The notes: generated by a model from the sequence alone, not told the origin. 64,000 bases of DNA from Diphasiastrum complanatum (GCA_029204225.1 CM055100.1:63707067-63771066); one strand, 5' to 3'. Shown: positions 10,178-21,646, counted from the first letter of the stretch. Translations and numbers: made by a program.

Positions 10178-13100
10178 ATGTGTCTTACTGGTAACTCCTC
10201 ATCTTCTTCATCCAATTAAGTTAGAATCATTGACAAGTTCAATGGATCTAACTTCTATATCTGAAAGTTAAAACTCCGGATGATGCTGATACATAGAGAT
10301 TTTTGGGATGTTGTAGACGGGACTAGAAGACGCTGATCATCAATCTGCTAGGGCCTGAAAGATCAATGATCAAAAGGCCCTAGCAGTGATCACGCTGAAT
10401 TTGGCCGACTCTCAAATATCACATGTTACCATGTGCAAGTCTCCCAAAGAAGCATTAGACTCGTTATCGAATTTGTATGAGACTCACGATGTAACTACAA
10501 GGTTGCATCTTAGAAGGAAGTTCTTCACTTAAAGAATGTTTAATTCTACAGCCATCACTTCTCACATCAATAATTTCAAGTCTTTGTTAGATCAATTATT
10601 AGTTGTAGGTTGTGTTATTCAAGATGACGATGCTGTTATGACTTTGCTTTCTTCTTTACCAAAGTCCTATGAACACTTTTTTGTAATGATCTCCACTCAA
10701 TCTAACTTGACTCTTCAAAAGATCATCAGTCATTTTATTTAAGAAAAACTGCAGAGAAAAATCAACGATCTATCCATCAAAGACAAAGTCCCTGGCCCTA
10801 TACACTAAGACGAAAGACTATTACAAAGGCAAGAATCAAGTACAGCAACAGAAGCCTCATACTCAATCACAGAGCAGTGGATCGTGCAAGAAGCTCTATT
10901 GTAGATATTGTAAGGGGGTGAACCACGACATCAAGGAGTGCCGTATCTGCATCTACAACGAGGCCAAGAAGCAACAACAATTGCAGCCCAACTCCTCCAA
11001 TGCGGTGCAATTCAAGAAAGACAAACCATCAGAACTGCTAATGGCTTACAAAAAGAGCAACGAAGACTATGATAGCTAGTATCTGGATAGTGTGCTACCC
11101 AATACATGACTTCTGGCAAAGAATGGTTTACTAAGTACGCAACTTATAGCAGAGATCAATTCATCTACCTCAGAAATTCAAGCACCATCCGCATGGTTCT
11201 GTTCCAAATGTTCTTCATGTACCTCAGCTATCTAAGAACCTGTTATTAGTCTATAAGATAATTGATGAGAGCTACACTGTAACGTTTTCTTTAGAATAAT
11301 GTACAATCTTTGATGAAAAAACTACTCTGACTACGTGTACTAGAGTCAAAAATTTATATGTACTTTCTGACTCAGTCGCATTAGCTAGTATCTCAAATGA
11401 AAATGAAAATGATCAAGCACATGGTCAATTTGCAAACATGAATACAAGATCACTTTCTTACATGCGATGTAATAATTTAGTTGATGGATTGTATTTCTCT
11501 CTTTCATCAAATAGGAAATCATTTTTTTGTGAATCTTGCATCTATGGCAAACACTCTAGAAGCAAATCTCCCAAGACACACTCCGTCAAAACAAAGCGCG
11601 TATTAGATCTTGTACATAGCAATCTTTGTGGTCCAATACCAACTCCATCCTTCAGAGATGCACTCTATTTCATCACCTTCATAGATGATTATTCTAGATG
11701 GTCTACAATCATGTTTGTAAAACATAAATCTAAAGCCTTTGAATGCTAAGAAATTCAAGGCCATGGCTGAGACCCAAACATCTTACAAGGTGAAAGCACT
11801 CCAAAATGATGGTGGCGGCAAATACGTCTCCAACGAGATATCCGACTATCTGGCTAAACACGACATTTAAAGACAATTTACAACTTCCTATTCACCTCAG
11901 CAAAATGGGATTGCAGAAAGGAAGAATTGAATGCTTCTCAACTCAGCCAGATCTATGATACATCAAGCGCACCTACCTGTAAAGTTTTGGGCAGAAGCTA
12001 CTGCCACAACCTGTTACATGTAGAACTGATTCAACACAAAAACCGTCAACAACAAGACTCCTTATCAAGTATGGCATGGAAACAAGCCTAGTGTCAGTCG
12101 TTTAAAAATCTTTGGTTGTATAGATTTTATTCATGTTCCTAAATAGGTTAGGAAGAAGCTGGATCATAGGACAAATAAATGCATTTTCATTGACTATCCT
12201 GATGAGCATAAAACTTATAAAGTTTATGATCCATCCGCCAATGTAGCATTTGTTTCAAGAGACGTAATCTTCAAGGAAGGTACATTTTATGACTTCAAAC
12301 AACCATCGATGAAAGATGTTGTGTCATTTTATCCTATTTTTTGTAGCATAGAATCTTCCAATCATGATGTTTCTTCTTCAGAACCTACAGCTACAGCTAC
12401 AGAAGCCAAGCAACAGACAATACATGTCATCAAACTAGACCAACACAAATTCAAGAAGAAGCACCAATGCATTTGGGTCAACCAAATGTTTGTAGATCCT
12501 CAAAGACTCGAACAGTTCCTGAGAGGTATATACGTCAATCTTTCTGGACTTCATCAGAAGAACTAGAGACCCTAGCCGAAGAAATCAACTCTAAGGATGC
12601 TGTGAAGGGCAAGAAGCTATGGAAAGCTAGTACAACTCACTCTTGAAGAACCAGGCTGGGCACTCGTCGACTTCTTCACTCACAAGAGAGTTATTGACAA
12701 CAAGTGGATCTTCAAGAAGAAGATCAACTCTAATGGTTGCATTGCAAAATGAAAAGCACGATTGGTGGCTAAAGGATTCACTCAAGTCCAAGGAGTTGAT
12801 TATCAAGAAATTTTCAATCTTGTTGTCAAGGTGCGGTCAATCAGAACTCTGATTGCATTAGCAACGACGAAAGACCTTGAGATGCATCAAATGGACGCCA
12901 AGACAACATTTCTCAACAACTACGTCAAAGAGGAGCTATATACCTTCCAACTAGAAGGATTCGAAGTCAAAAAGGCCAAGAGCACAAAGTGTGCAAGCTG
13001 CATAAAGCAATTTATAGTCTGAAGCAGGCCACAAGGGCATGGGTCAAAAGAATCAACTCTTATCTTATTCAATTGGATTTTGTCAACAATTTAGCTGACT

Positions 13101-13360
13101 GTAATGTTTATTCCAAGCATATAGGTTCTAGTTCAGTTCACATATCTCTTTACGTAGATGATGCATTTATTTTGTCTTTTGACATAGTTCTACTACACAG
13201 TACTAAGAGTGATCTGTCAAAGAAATTTGACATGATTGATCTAGGCACTGTTTATTCTTTATTAAGAATTCACATTACTAGAAATAGACTTCATAAGAAG
13301 ATCTATCTTAGCCAAAAGAAATATCTAAAAAAAAATTCATATGTCTGATTGCAACCGGTG
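10178..13360 (+). pseudogene. Ty1/copia element H, decayed gag-pol
   Basis: A gag start at 10178 leads to IDKFNGSNFYI, with in-frame stops. Further gag is at 10536-10742 (LLSSLPKSYEHF). A zinc knuckle CRYCKGVNHDIKEC lies near 10900. The protease motif is damaged (YLDSV in place of DSGA). Integrase spans 11438-12300: GPIPTPSFRDA, ITFIDDYSRW, then a site reading NDGGGKY where NGGEY is usual (catalytic-region Glu to Lys), and GIAERKN. RT spans 12640-13360 with [31 protein letters not shown] and KKIHMSDCN. It ends abruptly at the CpG-rich island, so RNase H and the 3' LTR are absent. Many stops and frameshifts: an old relic. Confidence 0.85.
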
Positions 13361-13560
13361 CGCGGGTTTTGCTGCCCGGTGCCACCCATGCTGATTGGCG
13401 CCACAGGTGGGGTCCCCAGGATCGCGACACACGCTGTTGCCCGCGAAAAATCCATTTTTAATGAGCATCGTGCACGCCTGACCGGGGAAGAAAAGGGTGG
13501 CTCCACGTGTCGCACAGGCACGGGAGCGAGCGGGAGTCAATCTTGACGAAACAGAGGAAG
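13350..13560. other. CpG-rich island of unknown origin
   Basis: About 200 bp with far more G+C and CpG than anything around it (ACCGGTGCGCGGG, GATCGCGACACACG, GAGCGAGCGGGAG). It directly abuts the truncated RT of H. Frames cross it on both strands, none recognised. The start could be a piece of genic or promoter DNA inserted later than the methylated, CpG-poor surroundings. Confidence 0.5.
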
Positions 13561-13619
13561 AAGTACGGTTCTCAGGCATGTACCCAGTAAAGGGATTTGA
13601 TTTCTCTTCTTTTTCCCAT

Positions 13620-13872
13620 ATCGCGAATAGGTACTCACAAATCCTGAAGGCTGCCCTCAGGTAAAGGCAACGACCAAAAGACCAAGGAGTGTCACATTTC
13701 CAGTATGCTAAAATACACAAATTTTTGCTATTAGACCAGAAAGCCTTCATGCTCCATCAACGAACTGGTCCATTGATCAGTTTAACAGCTGTTATCAATC
13801 TTGTAATTGTAAAGTTAAGTTATTACAAGATTTTTCTAGCTGATATATATACATGTGATTGAGCGATTGTAT
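13620..13872 (-). repeat. Left arm of a divergent inverted repeat (LTR-like)
   Basis: The reverse complement of this segment matches the plus strand at about 14965-15098 continuing at 19367-19480, across the E insertion. Shared blocks include AACTTAACTTTACAATTACA, CAGTTCGTTGATGGAGC and TGTGACACTCCTTGG. It contains no gene. Confidence 0.7.
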
Positions 13873-14278
13873 ATTGGTTTAGCAACTATTTGAACTCGTT
13901 CAGATGGTCGCTTACTGAGGTGCCTTCGCTCATTCTAAGTGTTAGCATCTTCTTCCTCGAAAAGAGACGAGTGGACACATTTGAGTTCTCGTAGATGCTT
14001 GTAAGGATATCCCATGTTTCTTTGGAGGTGGTGTTGTTTGACATGTGAGCAATCTGAATGTCTTTCAAATTTAGGGATACAATGGCAAGTGCTTTGCCAT
14101 CCTTTGCTTCCCATGTTGGAAGCAATTTAGATTCTACTGGCTTGGATATTGAACCATTTACGTACCCCCACAGCTCTTTCTCAATCAGGATCAATCTCTC
14201 ATCTTGAACTTCCACATGTGGAAGTCATCTTTATTGAATTTGTTGATCAAGTAGATCTTTGAGATTGAACCTTCCATA
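13873..14278 (-). pseudogene. Copia gag fragment G
   Basis: The minus strand reads MEGSISKIYLINKFNKDD, then FHMWKFKMRDE, LTSIYENSNVSTRLF and SVSDHLNEFK, a copia UBN2-type gag N-terminus. It is close to the gag of element I at 27841 onward. Two frames are used (14466-14191 and 14215-13886). Gag breaks off at about 13865 and joins the inverted arm. Zinc knuckle and pol are missing. Confidence 0.8.
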
Positions 14279-14370
14279 GCGATCGAGTAGCACATATGAA
14301 ACACAAATAGAAAGAACAACTCTATAGAGTTAGAATAAATCCTGGACTCTAGCAATCCAATGAACATTGG

Positions 14371-14383
14371 CTCTGATACCACT
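14371..14383 (-). other. G primer-binding site
   Basis: The plus strand reads GGCTCTGATACCA, the reverse complement of TGGTATCAGAGCC, about 90 bp upstream (minus sense) of the G gag start. Confidence 0.75.
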
Positions 14384-15098
14384 TTTGTGAGAGTAGGCAC
14401 TGATATCACTCTATGGACAGAAATAGATATCAACTCTAATACCACTTCTATTGGAAGAAAAAACAAGAAAATTGCTATAACTAGGACCGTGGATTACCTG
14501 GAGAATGGAGTTACGAGCAGTTCCTTGTGTGTGAAATCAGATTATCAGTGTATGAGTCATAGACTGCCGTGAAAGAGAGATTGCAAAAGGAATTAGGCGT
14601 CTGAGACAACCATGCAATCCTCTAATACTGATAACCTGATATGAAGAGAATGTAGAATTAATTCAGGCATCAGAGACAGCCATACAATTCTCTTCTTAAT
14701 AATGTTTGTGTGAGAGGAATGAGAGTTATTATTCAACAAGAATGCGAAGGTCTAGAACAATAGCAAATCTGTATATTGATGTTGTAAATACAACAACCAG
14801 ACCACAATACAATTGCGCTGATAAACGCGTGATCCTACTAACAGATTCAAGACAATTGCTAAGGTTCTAAAATAGTTCTCTCTCTCTATGACGACTAACT
14901 CTGAGGAGTCAGCTACTAATAAAAGACGTTCTTTGCTATCTGACCTTAAGTATCATGATCCTCTCTCTCTATACAATCACTCAATCGTGTATATATATCA
15001 GTTGGAAAAATCTTGTACTAACTTAACTTTACAATTACAGGATTGATAACAACTGTTAAACTAATTAGTGGATCAGTTCGTTGATGGAGCGTGAAGGC
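14384..15098 (-). repeat. G 5' LTR region, interrupted by E
   Basis: Lies outside the G primer site and contains a TATATATA motif. It is interrupted at 15098 by E and resumes at 19367. The outer boundary is not identified. Its last part forms the right inverted-repeat arm. Confidence 0.5.
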
Positions 15099-15690
15099 TG
15101 TCAAAATATTGGAAAAATCTATCTAATGTTGTGAGTAGGGGTCCTAAAAATGCCAAAGATGAATTAAGCTCTTTTGGCTTAGTAAAGACCCATCTTAGAA
15201 TAAAATATTCAAGGTAGGTAGAAGTAGAAACTCGAGCTACCATAGGAATTGCCATTTGTACTTTATATGCCACATTTAATGCATGAAAAGACTAGGTGGC
15301 ACAATTAGACATAGTAAGGTGGCTTGAATAAGTCTAGATAGCTTGAGAGGTGGATTCACAACTCCAATTCAACTCAAAGTAGGAGGAGTGTCCATGGATC
15401 TATATATATATGATGTACTCTCATTGAGAAAATAATTTGGAGACAAGCTCTTTGTGCCCTCTCTCTCTACACGAGTTTTGTACTTTCTATTTTCTCTCTC
15501 TAGACGAGTTGAGGCATTTCATTATGCTTAGTTTCATGTTTTGTTGACAGATCTTGCTTGTAACACAATAATATTTCTTGTATGATCAGCTTTCCTATTG
15601 ACAACCAATGCTAGTCTGATCTTTATGGTATTATTGGGCTTAGGAGATCAAAAGTACATGTGTAGGGCATCCCACACGTGTGAATTGATC
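15099..15690 (+). repeat. E 5' LTR
   Basis: Starts TGTCAAAATATTGG. Contains a TATATATATATG promoter-like tract near 15403 and CACACGTGTG at 15673-15682. The right edge is placed just before the primer site; its final CA appears mutated to GA. Confidence 0.85.
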
Positions 15691-15691
15691 T

Positions 15692-15704
15692 TGGTATCAT
15701 AGCC
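15692..15704 (+). other. E primer-binding site
   Basis: TGGTATCATAGCC, one change from TGGTATCAGAGCC, next to the 5' LTR end. Confidence 0.75.
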
Positions 15705-16436
15705 TACCTAAGATTTACAAGCAAATCTAATCAAAAAGTTTGCAAATTTGATCAGATTTCAAGCTAGGAATTGTCTAGATTCTACTTTCTAGCTAGTTTG
15801 CAGTTTTCTGGTGATTTAGAGCTTCAAACCACTTTGAATGGTACAGATCAGGTATTGTACAGAATTTCAGGTGCTGGCATGTGTGAAATCCACCCATTTT
15901 CAGTTTGGTGGTTCTCTCTCACCTTAGATCCAAATTTCATGGAAATTAGCCCACTAGAAAGCTCGAAATGGTAGAATTTGATGCAATTTGAATCATGACA
16001 GTTGGATAAGCCAATCAAAAGTTATAAGCCTTTGAAGAGTTGTAGGTAGGGTGCCTAGACCTGTGGCAAATCGTGTGTACATGTCATTTATTGCTTGAAT
16101 GATCACAAAATCATCCTGAACTTGAACAATCTCATCTATATGTGATTTAGACAAAATTTTTAGGTTCTAGGCAATTTGTTTCATACAAATAGATTGTATT
16201 TGAGTCAATTTGACATTTTTGGAGTATTTCACACGTGTGAAATTCAGAGAACCATTACTTCATCTTTTTTGATGATTCAAATCTTGTTTTAGAGAGATTG
16301 TCAAGCTAGTGAGATCTGTCTCACAGTTTTTTGCTTAGTCTTACATAGGATTTGGTTTTGTACCCTTGATTGGTTCCTATAGTGAGAAGATAAGCAATTT
16401 TTTTTCATCCATCTTTTTTGATTTCCATCATTCTTT
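15705..16436 (+). other. E untranslated leader
   Basis: Non-coding leader between primer site and gag ATG. It carries another CACACGTGTG at 16230-16239. No gene is seen. Confidence 0.6.
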
Positions 16437-18026
16437 ATGACTTCAATGGGTGTCTTTCTATTAGAAGCAAGTGAAAGATTGTCAACCTCCAATTACTCAA
16501 TTTGGAAGGTTAGAATGGAATCTGTCTTAATACTACAAGATGTGATGGATATTGTACTTGGAATTGAAGAAGAACCACAAATTCCTCAAGAAATTCCAAA
16601 GTACAAAAAGAGAGCTAGGATGGCTCTGCATTATATTAAGATGAATGCCTCAAATGACATCTTAAGAGAAATTGGTGCTTGTACTAATGTCAAAGATGCT
16701 TGGGATACTCTCAAGTCCATCTACGAGGCAAAGAATACTTCTAGACTTCTAACACTAAGAAACCAAATTTTTCAAAGTGTACAGAGAAGTGATGAATGTG
16801 CTTCAGCTTACGTAGTGAGAGTTAAAGACCTCCATAGAGAATTGTCATGCATAGCAGACTCCATCAACCAAAATGAACTTGTTCAAGTCATACTTAATGG
16901 GTTAAAGGAGGAATATGACAACCTTTTTCAGAGTTATGCCATTAAGGAGGATCTACCAAGTTTGGAAGCACTCCAAAGTGTGCTCATTTATGAAGAATCA
17001 AGACAAGAGTATAAGCTCTTGAAAATGGAGAGACTCTCTCTCAACATTGATGGTAAAGCTCTCTTTACCAAAGACAAGCACAAGACAAGAAGTAAGAATC
17101 AACACCAGTCCTCTTCAAGCAAGAACAATCTTATTTCCAAGGAGAAAGGAGAAGAGGATGAGTCCTCTCAAGCTTCAACATCCAAGAAGAAGAAGAAAAA
17201 CATCAAGTGTTTCTTTTGTGGCAAAAAGGGGCATTATGCCACCAATTGCTTCAAGAAGAAGAGTCAATTCAAGCAAGCCAACATTTATAATGAAGAGAAG
17301 GAAGATGCTCATGCAAGTGATGGAGAGGGATCTCTTATGGTCTCGAGTTTTTCTTCATCACATTTCAAGAAGGATGGTTCGTGGTATATTGACAGTGGAG
17401 CTTCCTCACATATGTGTAGCTCCAAGCATTCTCTTTCATCCATGTCACCTTATGAAGGAGCCAAGAAGTCCATCTACACAGCAAATGATCATGAGTGTGC
17501 TATTGAAGGCATAGGGACCATTCCCTTAAAACTTTCATCATCAAAAGTCCTTTCTCTGTCTAAAGTACTTTTTGTTTCTAAGTTAACAAAAAATCTTATT
17601 AGTGTTGGGCAATTGTTTGATAGTGGACTAGATGTGAATTTCAATGTTGATACATGTACAATCAAGAAGCACGATGAGATCCTTGCATTTGGGTCTAGAT
17701 ATGGTGGAATCTACAAGCTTGATCCCAAAGAGTATGCTAACTCTTGTGATACTACTTTTGCTTCTCATATGTCTTTGGAGGAACTATGGCATAGAAGGTT
17801 GGGACATCCTAACTATAATTCTATGGTGTCCATGGTCAAGAAAGCCAAAGCCATTGGCTTGCCTAATCTTATCTCCAAGAATTTCAAGCCATGTGAGGCT
17901 TGTGCCATATCTAAGTCTCATAAGAAGCCTTTTTCAAATTCATCTATCAAGACCACACATCCATTGGAGCTCATACACTCGGATGTGCACTTCTCATCTT
18001 CAAAGAGCAAGGGTGGTGCTACTTGA
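16437..18026 (+). CDS. E Gag-protease polyprotein (truncated pol)
   Basis: A 529-residue open frame from an ATG that fits other gags of this lineage (LLEASERLSTSNYSIWKVR). Domains in order: UBN2-type gag (about residues 50-200), Lys-rich linker, zinc knuckle CFFCGKKGHYATNC (about 258-271), aspartic protease DSGASSHM (about 318-325), GAG_pre-integrase (LWHRRLGHPN with CEACAISKSHKK), and the first residues of integrase (LELIHSDVH). It stops at TGA 18024-18026, where D has a Cys codon at the matching place. Gag would form the particle and protease would process it. The intact frame suggests recent activity of a gag-carrying, RT-less element, comparable to TR-GAG-type elements known in plants. 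Confidence 0.85.
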   Translation: MTSMGVFLLEASERLSTSNYSIWKVRMESVLILQDVMDIVLGIEEEPQIPQEIPKYKKRARMALHYIKMNASNDILREIGACTNVKDAWDTLKSIYEAKNTSRLLTLRNQIFQSVQRSDECASAYVVRVKDLHRELSCIADSINQNELVQVILNGLKEEYDNLFQSYAIKEDLPSLEALQSVLIYEESRQEYKLLKMERLSLNIDGKALFTKDKHKTRSKNQHQSSSSKNNLISKEKGEEDESSQASTSKKKKKNIKCFFCGKKGHYATNCFKKKSQFKQANIYNEEKEDAHASDGEGSLMVSSFSSSHFKKDGSWYIDSGASSHMCSSKHSLSSMSPYEGAKKSIYTANDHECAIEGIGTIPLKLSSSKVLSLSKVLFVSKLTKNLISVGQLFDSGLDVNFNVDTCTIKKHDEILAFGSRYGGIYKLDPKEYANSCDTTFASHMSLEELWHRRLGHPNYNSMVSMVKKAKAIGLPNLISKNFKPCEACAISKSHKKPFSNSSIKTTHPLELIHSDVHFSSSKSKGGAT

Positions 18027-18734
18027 TTTGTAACCTTCGAGGACATCACACTTTATAGGAGTCTTATAGGCTCTTTAATTTGGCTTACTATCACTAGACC
18101 CGATTTGAGCTATTGTGTGCACAAATTGAGTCAATTTATGAAAGATCCTAAGATCCAACATTGGAAGATGGCCAAGAGAGTTCTAAGATATGTATCTTCT
18201 ACTCAAGATTATGGTTTATTGTTCAAGAATGAAGATCCAACCATTGTTGGCTATTCGGATTCCGATTTTGCAAGTGATAAAATGGATCAAAAGTCCATTA
18301 ATTCATATACTATCTTTCTTGGAGGCAATCTTGTGTCTTGGCTTTCAAAGAAGCAAGATACCATATCCCTATCATCTTGTGAGGCCGAGTACAAAGCACT
18401 CACTACAACAACTAAAGAGGTGCTTTGGATCAAGAGGTTAATCATGGAGCTAAAGTGCATCAAAGAGAATGATCTTCCCTTGATCAAATGTGACAACATA
18501 TCGGCAGAAGCTCTTGCAAATAATCCTATTTTTCATGCAAGAAGCAAGCATATAGAAGTGGCACACCATTTTGTAAGGGAAAAGCTCATTGGAGGTGAAA
18601 TCAACTTGGAACACAATGACACATCTTCATGTATTGCTGATCTTCTCACAAAGCCACTTTGCAAAAGTGCCTTCTCAAAGCATAGGTCTAATCTTGGTCT
18701 TATCTCAAGATCAATGCTTGATCCACATTAGATA
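18027..18734 (+). pseudogene. E RNase H remnant, in frame with gag-protease
   Basis: Directly after the TGA the same frame reads FVTFEDITLYRSLIGS, then SYCVHKLSQF, YSDSDFASDKMDQ, SLSSCEAEYKAL, KCDNISAEAL and HARSKHIEV, ending SMLDPH at 18731. FVTF is the start of the integrase core (compare D), and EDITLY is the RT/RNase H boundary. The integrase core and RT have therefore been deleted in frame, with CCTTC shared at the junction near 18035. The RNase H carboxylates are present. There is no start codon of its own. Confidence 0.85.
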
Positions 18735-18749
18735 CATTTTTAGGAGGAG

Positions 18750-19366
18750 TGTCAAAATATTGGAAAAATCTATCTAATGTTGTGAGTAGGGGTCCTAAAA
18801 ATGCCAAAGATGAATTAAGCTTTTTTGGCTTAGTTTAGTAAAGACCCATCTTAGAATAAAATATTTAAGGTAGGTAGAAGTAGAAACTCGAGCTACCATA
18901 GGAATTGCCATTTGTACTTTACATGCCACATTTAATGCATGAAAAGACTAGGTGGAACAATTAGACATAGTGAGGTGGCTTGAATAAGTCTAGATAGCTT
19001 GAGAGGTGGATTCACAACTCCAATTGCAACTCAAAGTAGGAGGAGAGTCCATGGATCTATATATATGTGATGTACTCTCATTGAGAAAATGATGAAATTT
19101 GTGTAATGCGAATTTGGAGACAAGCTCTTTGTGCCCTCTCTCTCTACTTGAGTTTTGTACTTTCTATTTTCTCTCTCTAGCCGAGTTGAGGCATTTATTA
19201 TGCTTAGTTTCATGTTTTGTTGACAGATCTTGCTTGTAACACAATAATATTTCTTGTATGATCAGCTTTTCTATTGACAACCAATGCTAGTCTGATCTTT
19301 ATGGTATTATTGGGCTTAGGAGATCAAAAGTACATGTGTAGGGAGTCCCACACGTGTGAATTCAGC
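18750..19366 (+). repeat. E 3' LTR
   Basis: Preceded by the polypurine tract TAGGAGGAG (18741-18749). Starts TGTCAAAATATTGG and ends about TTCA at 19361-19364, two bases before the AAGGC duplication. CACACGTGTG at 19349-19358. Confidence 0.87.
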
Positions 19367-19870
19367 AAGGCTTTATGATCTGATAGCGAAAATCCGTATA
19401 ATTTAACATACTGAAAATGTGACACTCCTTGGCCTTTTGGTCGTTGCTTTTACCTGAGGGTAGCCTTCAGGACTTGTAAGACACCTTCGGGTTTTGGAAG
19501 ACACCTTCAGCGTTTGAGAAACCTTGAAGTTTGGAAGACACCTTCGGCATTTGGAAGACACCTTCAACATTTGTAGGACATCACTTTTGATTTTTAGGAC
19601 AGCTTTGGCCTATTGTAGGACAAGTGTCGCCCTTTTACGCCTATTGAAAATTGCATGCAAATATGTAGTGTCAGGTTTTTTCTCAATTTTCGTCTGTGTA
19701 GAAACCTGCGTAAAACTTGCATTGTCGCCTGTCAAAAAATTTAGTGTAAAAACAATGTCGGGTTTTTCGCATTTTTCGGTTGTGCAAAAAATGCGAGCAA
19801 AACCCAGATTGTAGCGAAAGTTTATTTTTTGTAGGTTACATTTGAGAGACTAAAATTTAGAAAAGGAAGG
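19367..19870. repeat. Continuation of the G LTR / right inverted arm, with tandem repeats
   Basis: 19367-19480 continues the right arm interrupted by E. 19471-19590 is an approximate 20-bp tandem repeat built on TTTGGAAGACACCTTC. The rest has palindrome-like TTTTTCGCATTTTTCGG and AAAAAATGCGAG blocks also seen near 9050. No coding potential recognised. Confidence 0.55.
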
Positions 19871-19874
19871 AGGG

Positions 19875-21010
19875 CTGTTGGGATGAGTAGGCATTAGATT
19901 AAACTCCAACACAACACATTTCTCATTGAACAAAGATTCAAACCAAGCACTGTTGATTGCAACGTCTATTCCAAGACAGTGCAGCAATCCTTCATTATCA
20001 TCACCTTATACATGGATGATACATTGTTTGTCAGCAACAATACCAATTTGGTCAAGGATTCTAAGAAGATGCTGTTTTCTGAGTTCGACATGACTAATCT
20101 GGGCAAAGCTCACTTCTGTTTGGGCATTCAGATCCACATATACAGAGCGAGACGACTGATCTATATCACTCAACAAAGGTATCTTCACAATGTTCTTGAC
20201 AGATACAATCTAATGAATTGTAAATTAGCTCACTCACCAATCGATCTAGGCATGTGTTTGTTAAAGGACCAATGTCCCCAGACCAAACAGGAAGAGGAGC
20301 AGATGAGAGAGTATCCTTATTGATTGATACTTGGATCTCTCATGTACGCAATGGTCTGTACAAGACCTAACATCTCTTTTGTAGTAAGCTCACTCAGCCA
20401 ATATATGACTGATCTTGGCTTTACCCATCGAAAGGCTCTCATAAGAGTCATGAGATATATTTGAGCTACCATGGACCAGTGCATCTGCTATGGAGAAGTC
20501 AACAACGACAATCTTCATTAGCTCAGTGGATATTTTGATGCAAGCTAGGGAGGAGATGTAGATAATTGTAAGTCCACATCCGGATTTACATTCTTCTTCA
20601 ATGGCGTTCCTATCTCATGGAACAGTCGTAAGCAAACCTCTATCGTTCTTTCTTCTATAGAAGCAAAATACATTGCTGTTTCTCAATCCATTAAAGAAGC
20701 ATTTTGGTTGAAAAATTTACTGTCATACATTAGTTTGTATCAATACAGCCCTACAACCATATTCTATGATAATCAGAGTGCTATTGCCTTATCGGCTAAC
20801 TCTAGATTTCATTCTAGGAGTAAGCACATTGAAATTAGATATCACTACATCAAAGGCAAGGTTCTCAACAAAGAGGTAAGCTTAACGTACTGTAGAACGC
20901 ATGACATGGTTGCAGATATATTCACAAAGGCATTAAGTGTTAGTGCACACAACAAGTTTTCTGCATTGCTTAGTCTAAAGATCAAGGCATTCACAGATGC
21001 AGATTAAGGG
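19875..21010 (+). pseudogene. Ty1/copia element J: RT C-terminus and RNase H
   Basis: RT resumes mid-domain (NTFLIEQRFKPSTVDCN), then LYMDDTLFVSNN with the YMDD box, FDMTNLGKAHFCLGI and DRYNLMNCK up to 20323. RNase H follows with in-frame stops; its C-terminal part is open at 20708-21007 (FYDNQSAIALS, HSRSKHIEIRYH, DIFTKAL). The 5' half of the element is missing. The stop lies next to the 3' LTR at 21011, the usual copia arrangement. K is the closest relative in the window. Confidence 0.85.
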
Positions 21011-21646
21011 TGTTGGATTTCTCTCCTCCACTCTCGTAAATCCTATGTTAGTCTGCCTCCATTCATGCTACTGTATTTTACTTGTGTTGTCGCACAGTCT
21101 GCATATTTACATATAAAATAATACAGGCGAATAAAGTACAACTATCTGCATAAATACAAGTAAATTTCCACAGGTGAAAAAGGTGACACTGTATTTTTAC
21201 ACATGATTTGTGACAGGCAAAAAAGACGACATTGCCCTACAAATGCTAAAGGTGCCCGTATAGAAAAGCGAAGGTACCCCGTAAATCAGTTCTCAAGGCA
21301 TTTGTCAGAGTGTCACGTTTTTTGCATTTTCATCAACGTTAATTTCAGCGAAGGCTAACGTTGCGGCCTTTGCATGCTCATTCCATGCACTGTGCAATCA
21401 AATTTGACAACGACAGTAGCCACCCACGATCTCCCACAGATAGCACATCCACTTTTGTACTTTCTTCATCTGCACACATGTAAAAATTATGTATATATAT
21501 TGAATACCATCTGCATATTCAGTGTGTGAAGCATGTATCTGAACAAAACTTCACTGATAATCAGAGATAGACATTGTAGATGCCTTCACGCATTGATTCT
21601 TTTCTTCCAGATGTATTGTCGGTAATAGGTTTATCACCTTTACAGA
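21011..21646 (+). repeat. J 3' LTR
   Basis: Starts TGTTGGATTTCTCTCC three bases after the RNase H stop and probably ends at CACCTTTACA. Contains a TATATATATTG motif near 21491. Shares its first 200 bp with 2404 onward. Confidence 0.65.

Larger units (their letters stand above)
15094..19371 (+). mobile_element. Complete non-autonomous copia element E with target duplication
   Basis: Flanked by AAGGC at 15094-15098 and 19367-19371. The uninterrupted homologous arm at 13620-13872 carries a single copy at that point, which confirms the duplication. The element has two LTRs, a primer site, gag-protease and an RNase H remnant, but no integrase core or RT. By eye the LTRs differ at about 14 positions plus a 23-bp indel. 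Mobilisation would need enzymes from a relative such as D or A (inference). Confidence 0.88.

Noticed and set aside
13337-13750. 137-codon minus-strand frame across the CpG-rich island
   Set aside because: Crosses the island and the inverted arm; no motif, and the two parts have different origins.
17047-17514. 155-codon basic frame inside E gag
   Set aside because: Alternate frame of the Lys-rich gag linker and protease; the main frame has the recognised domains.
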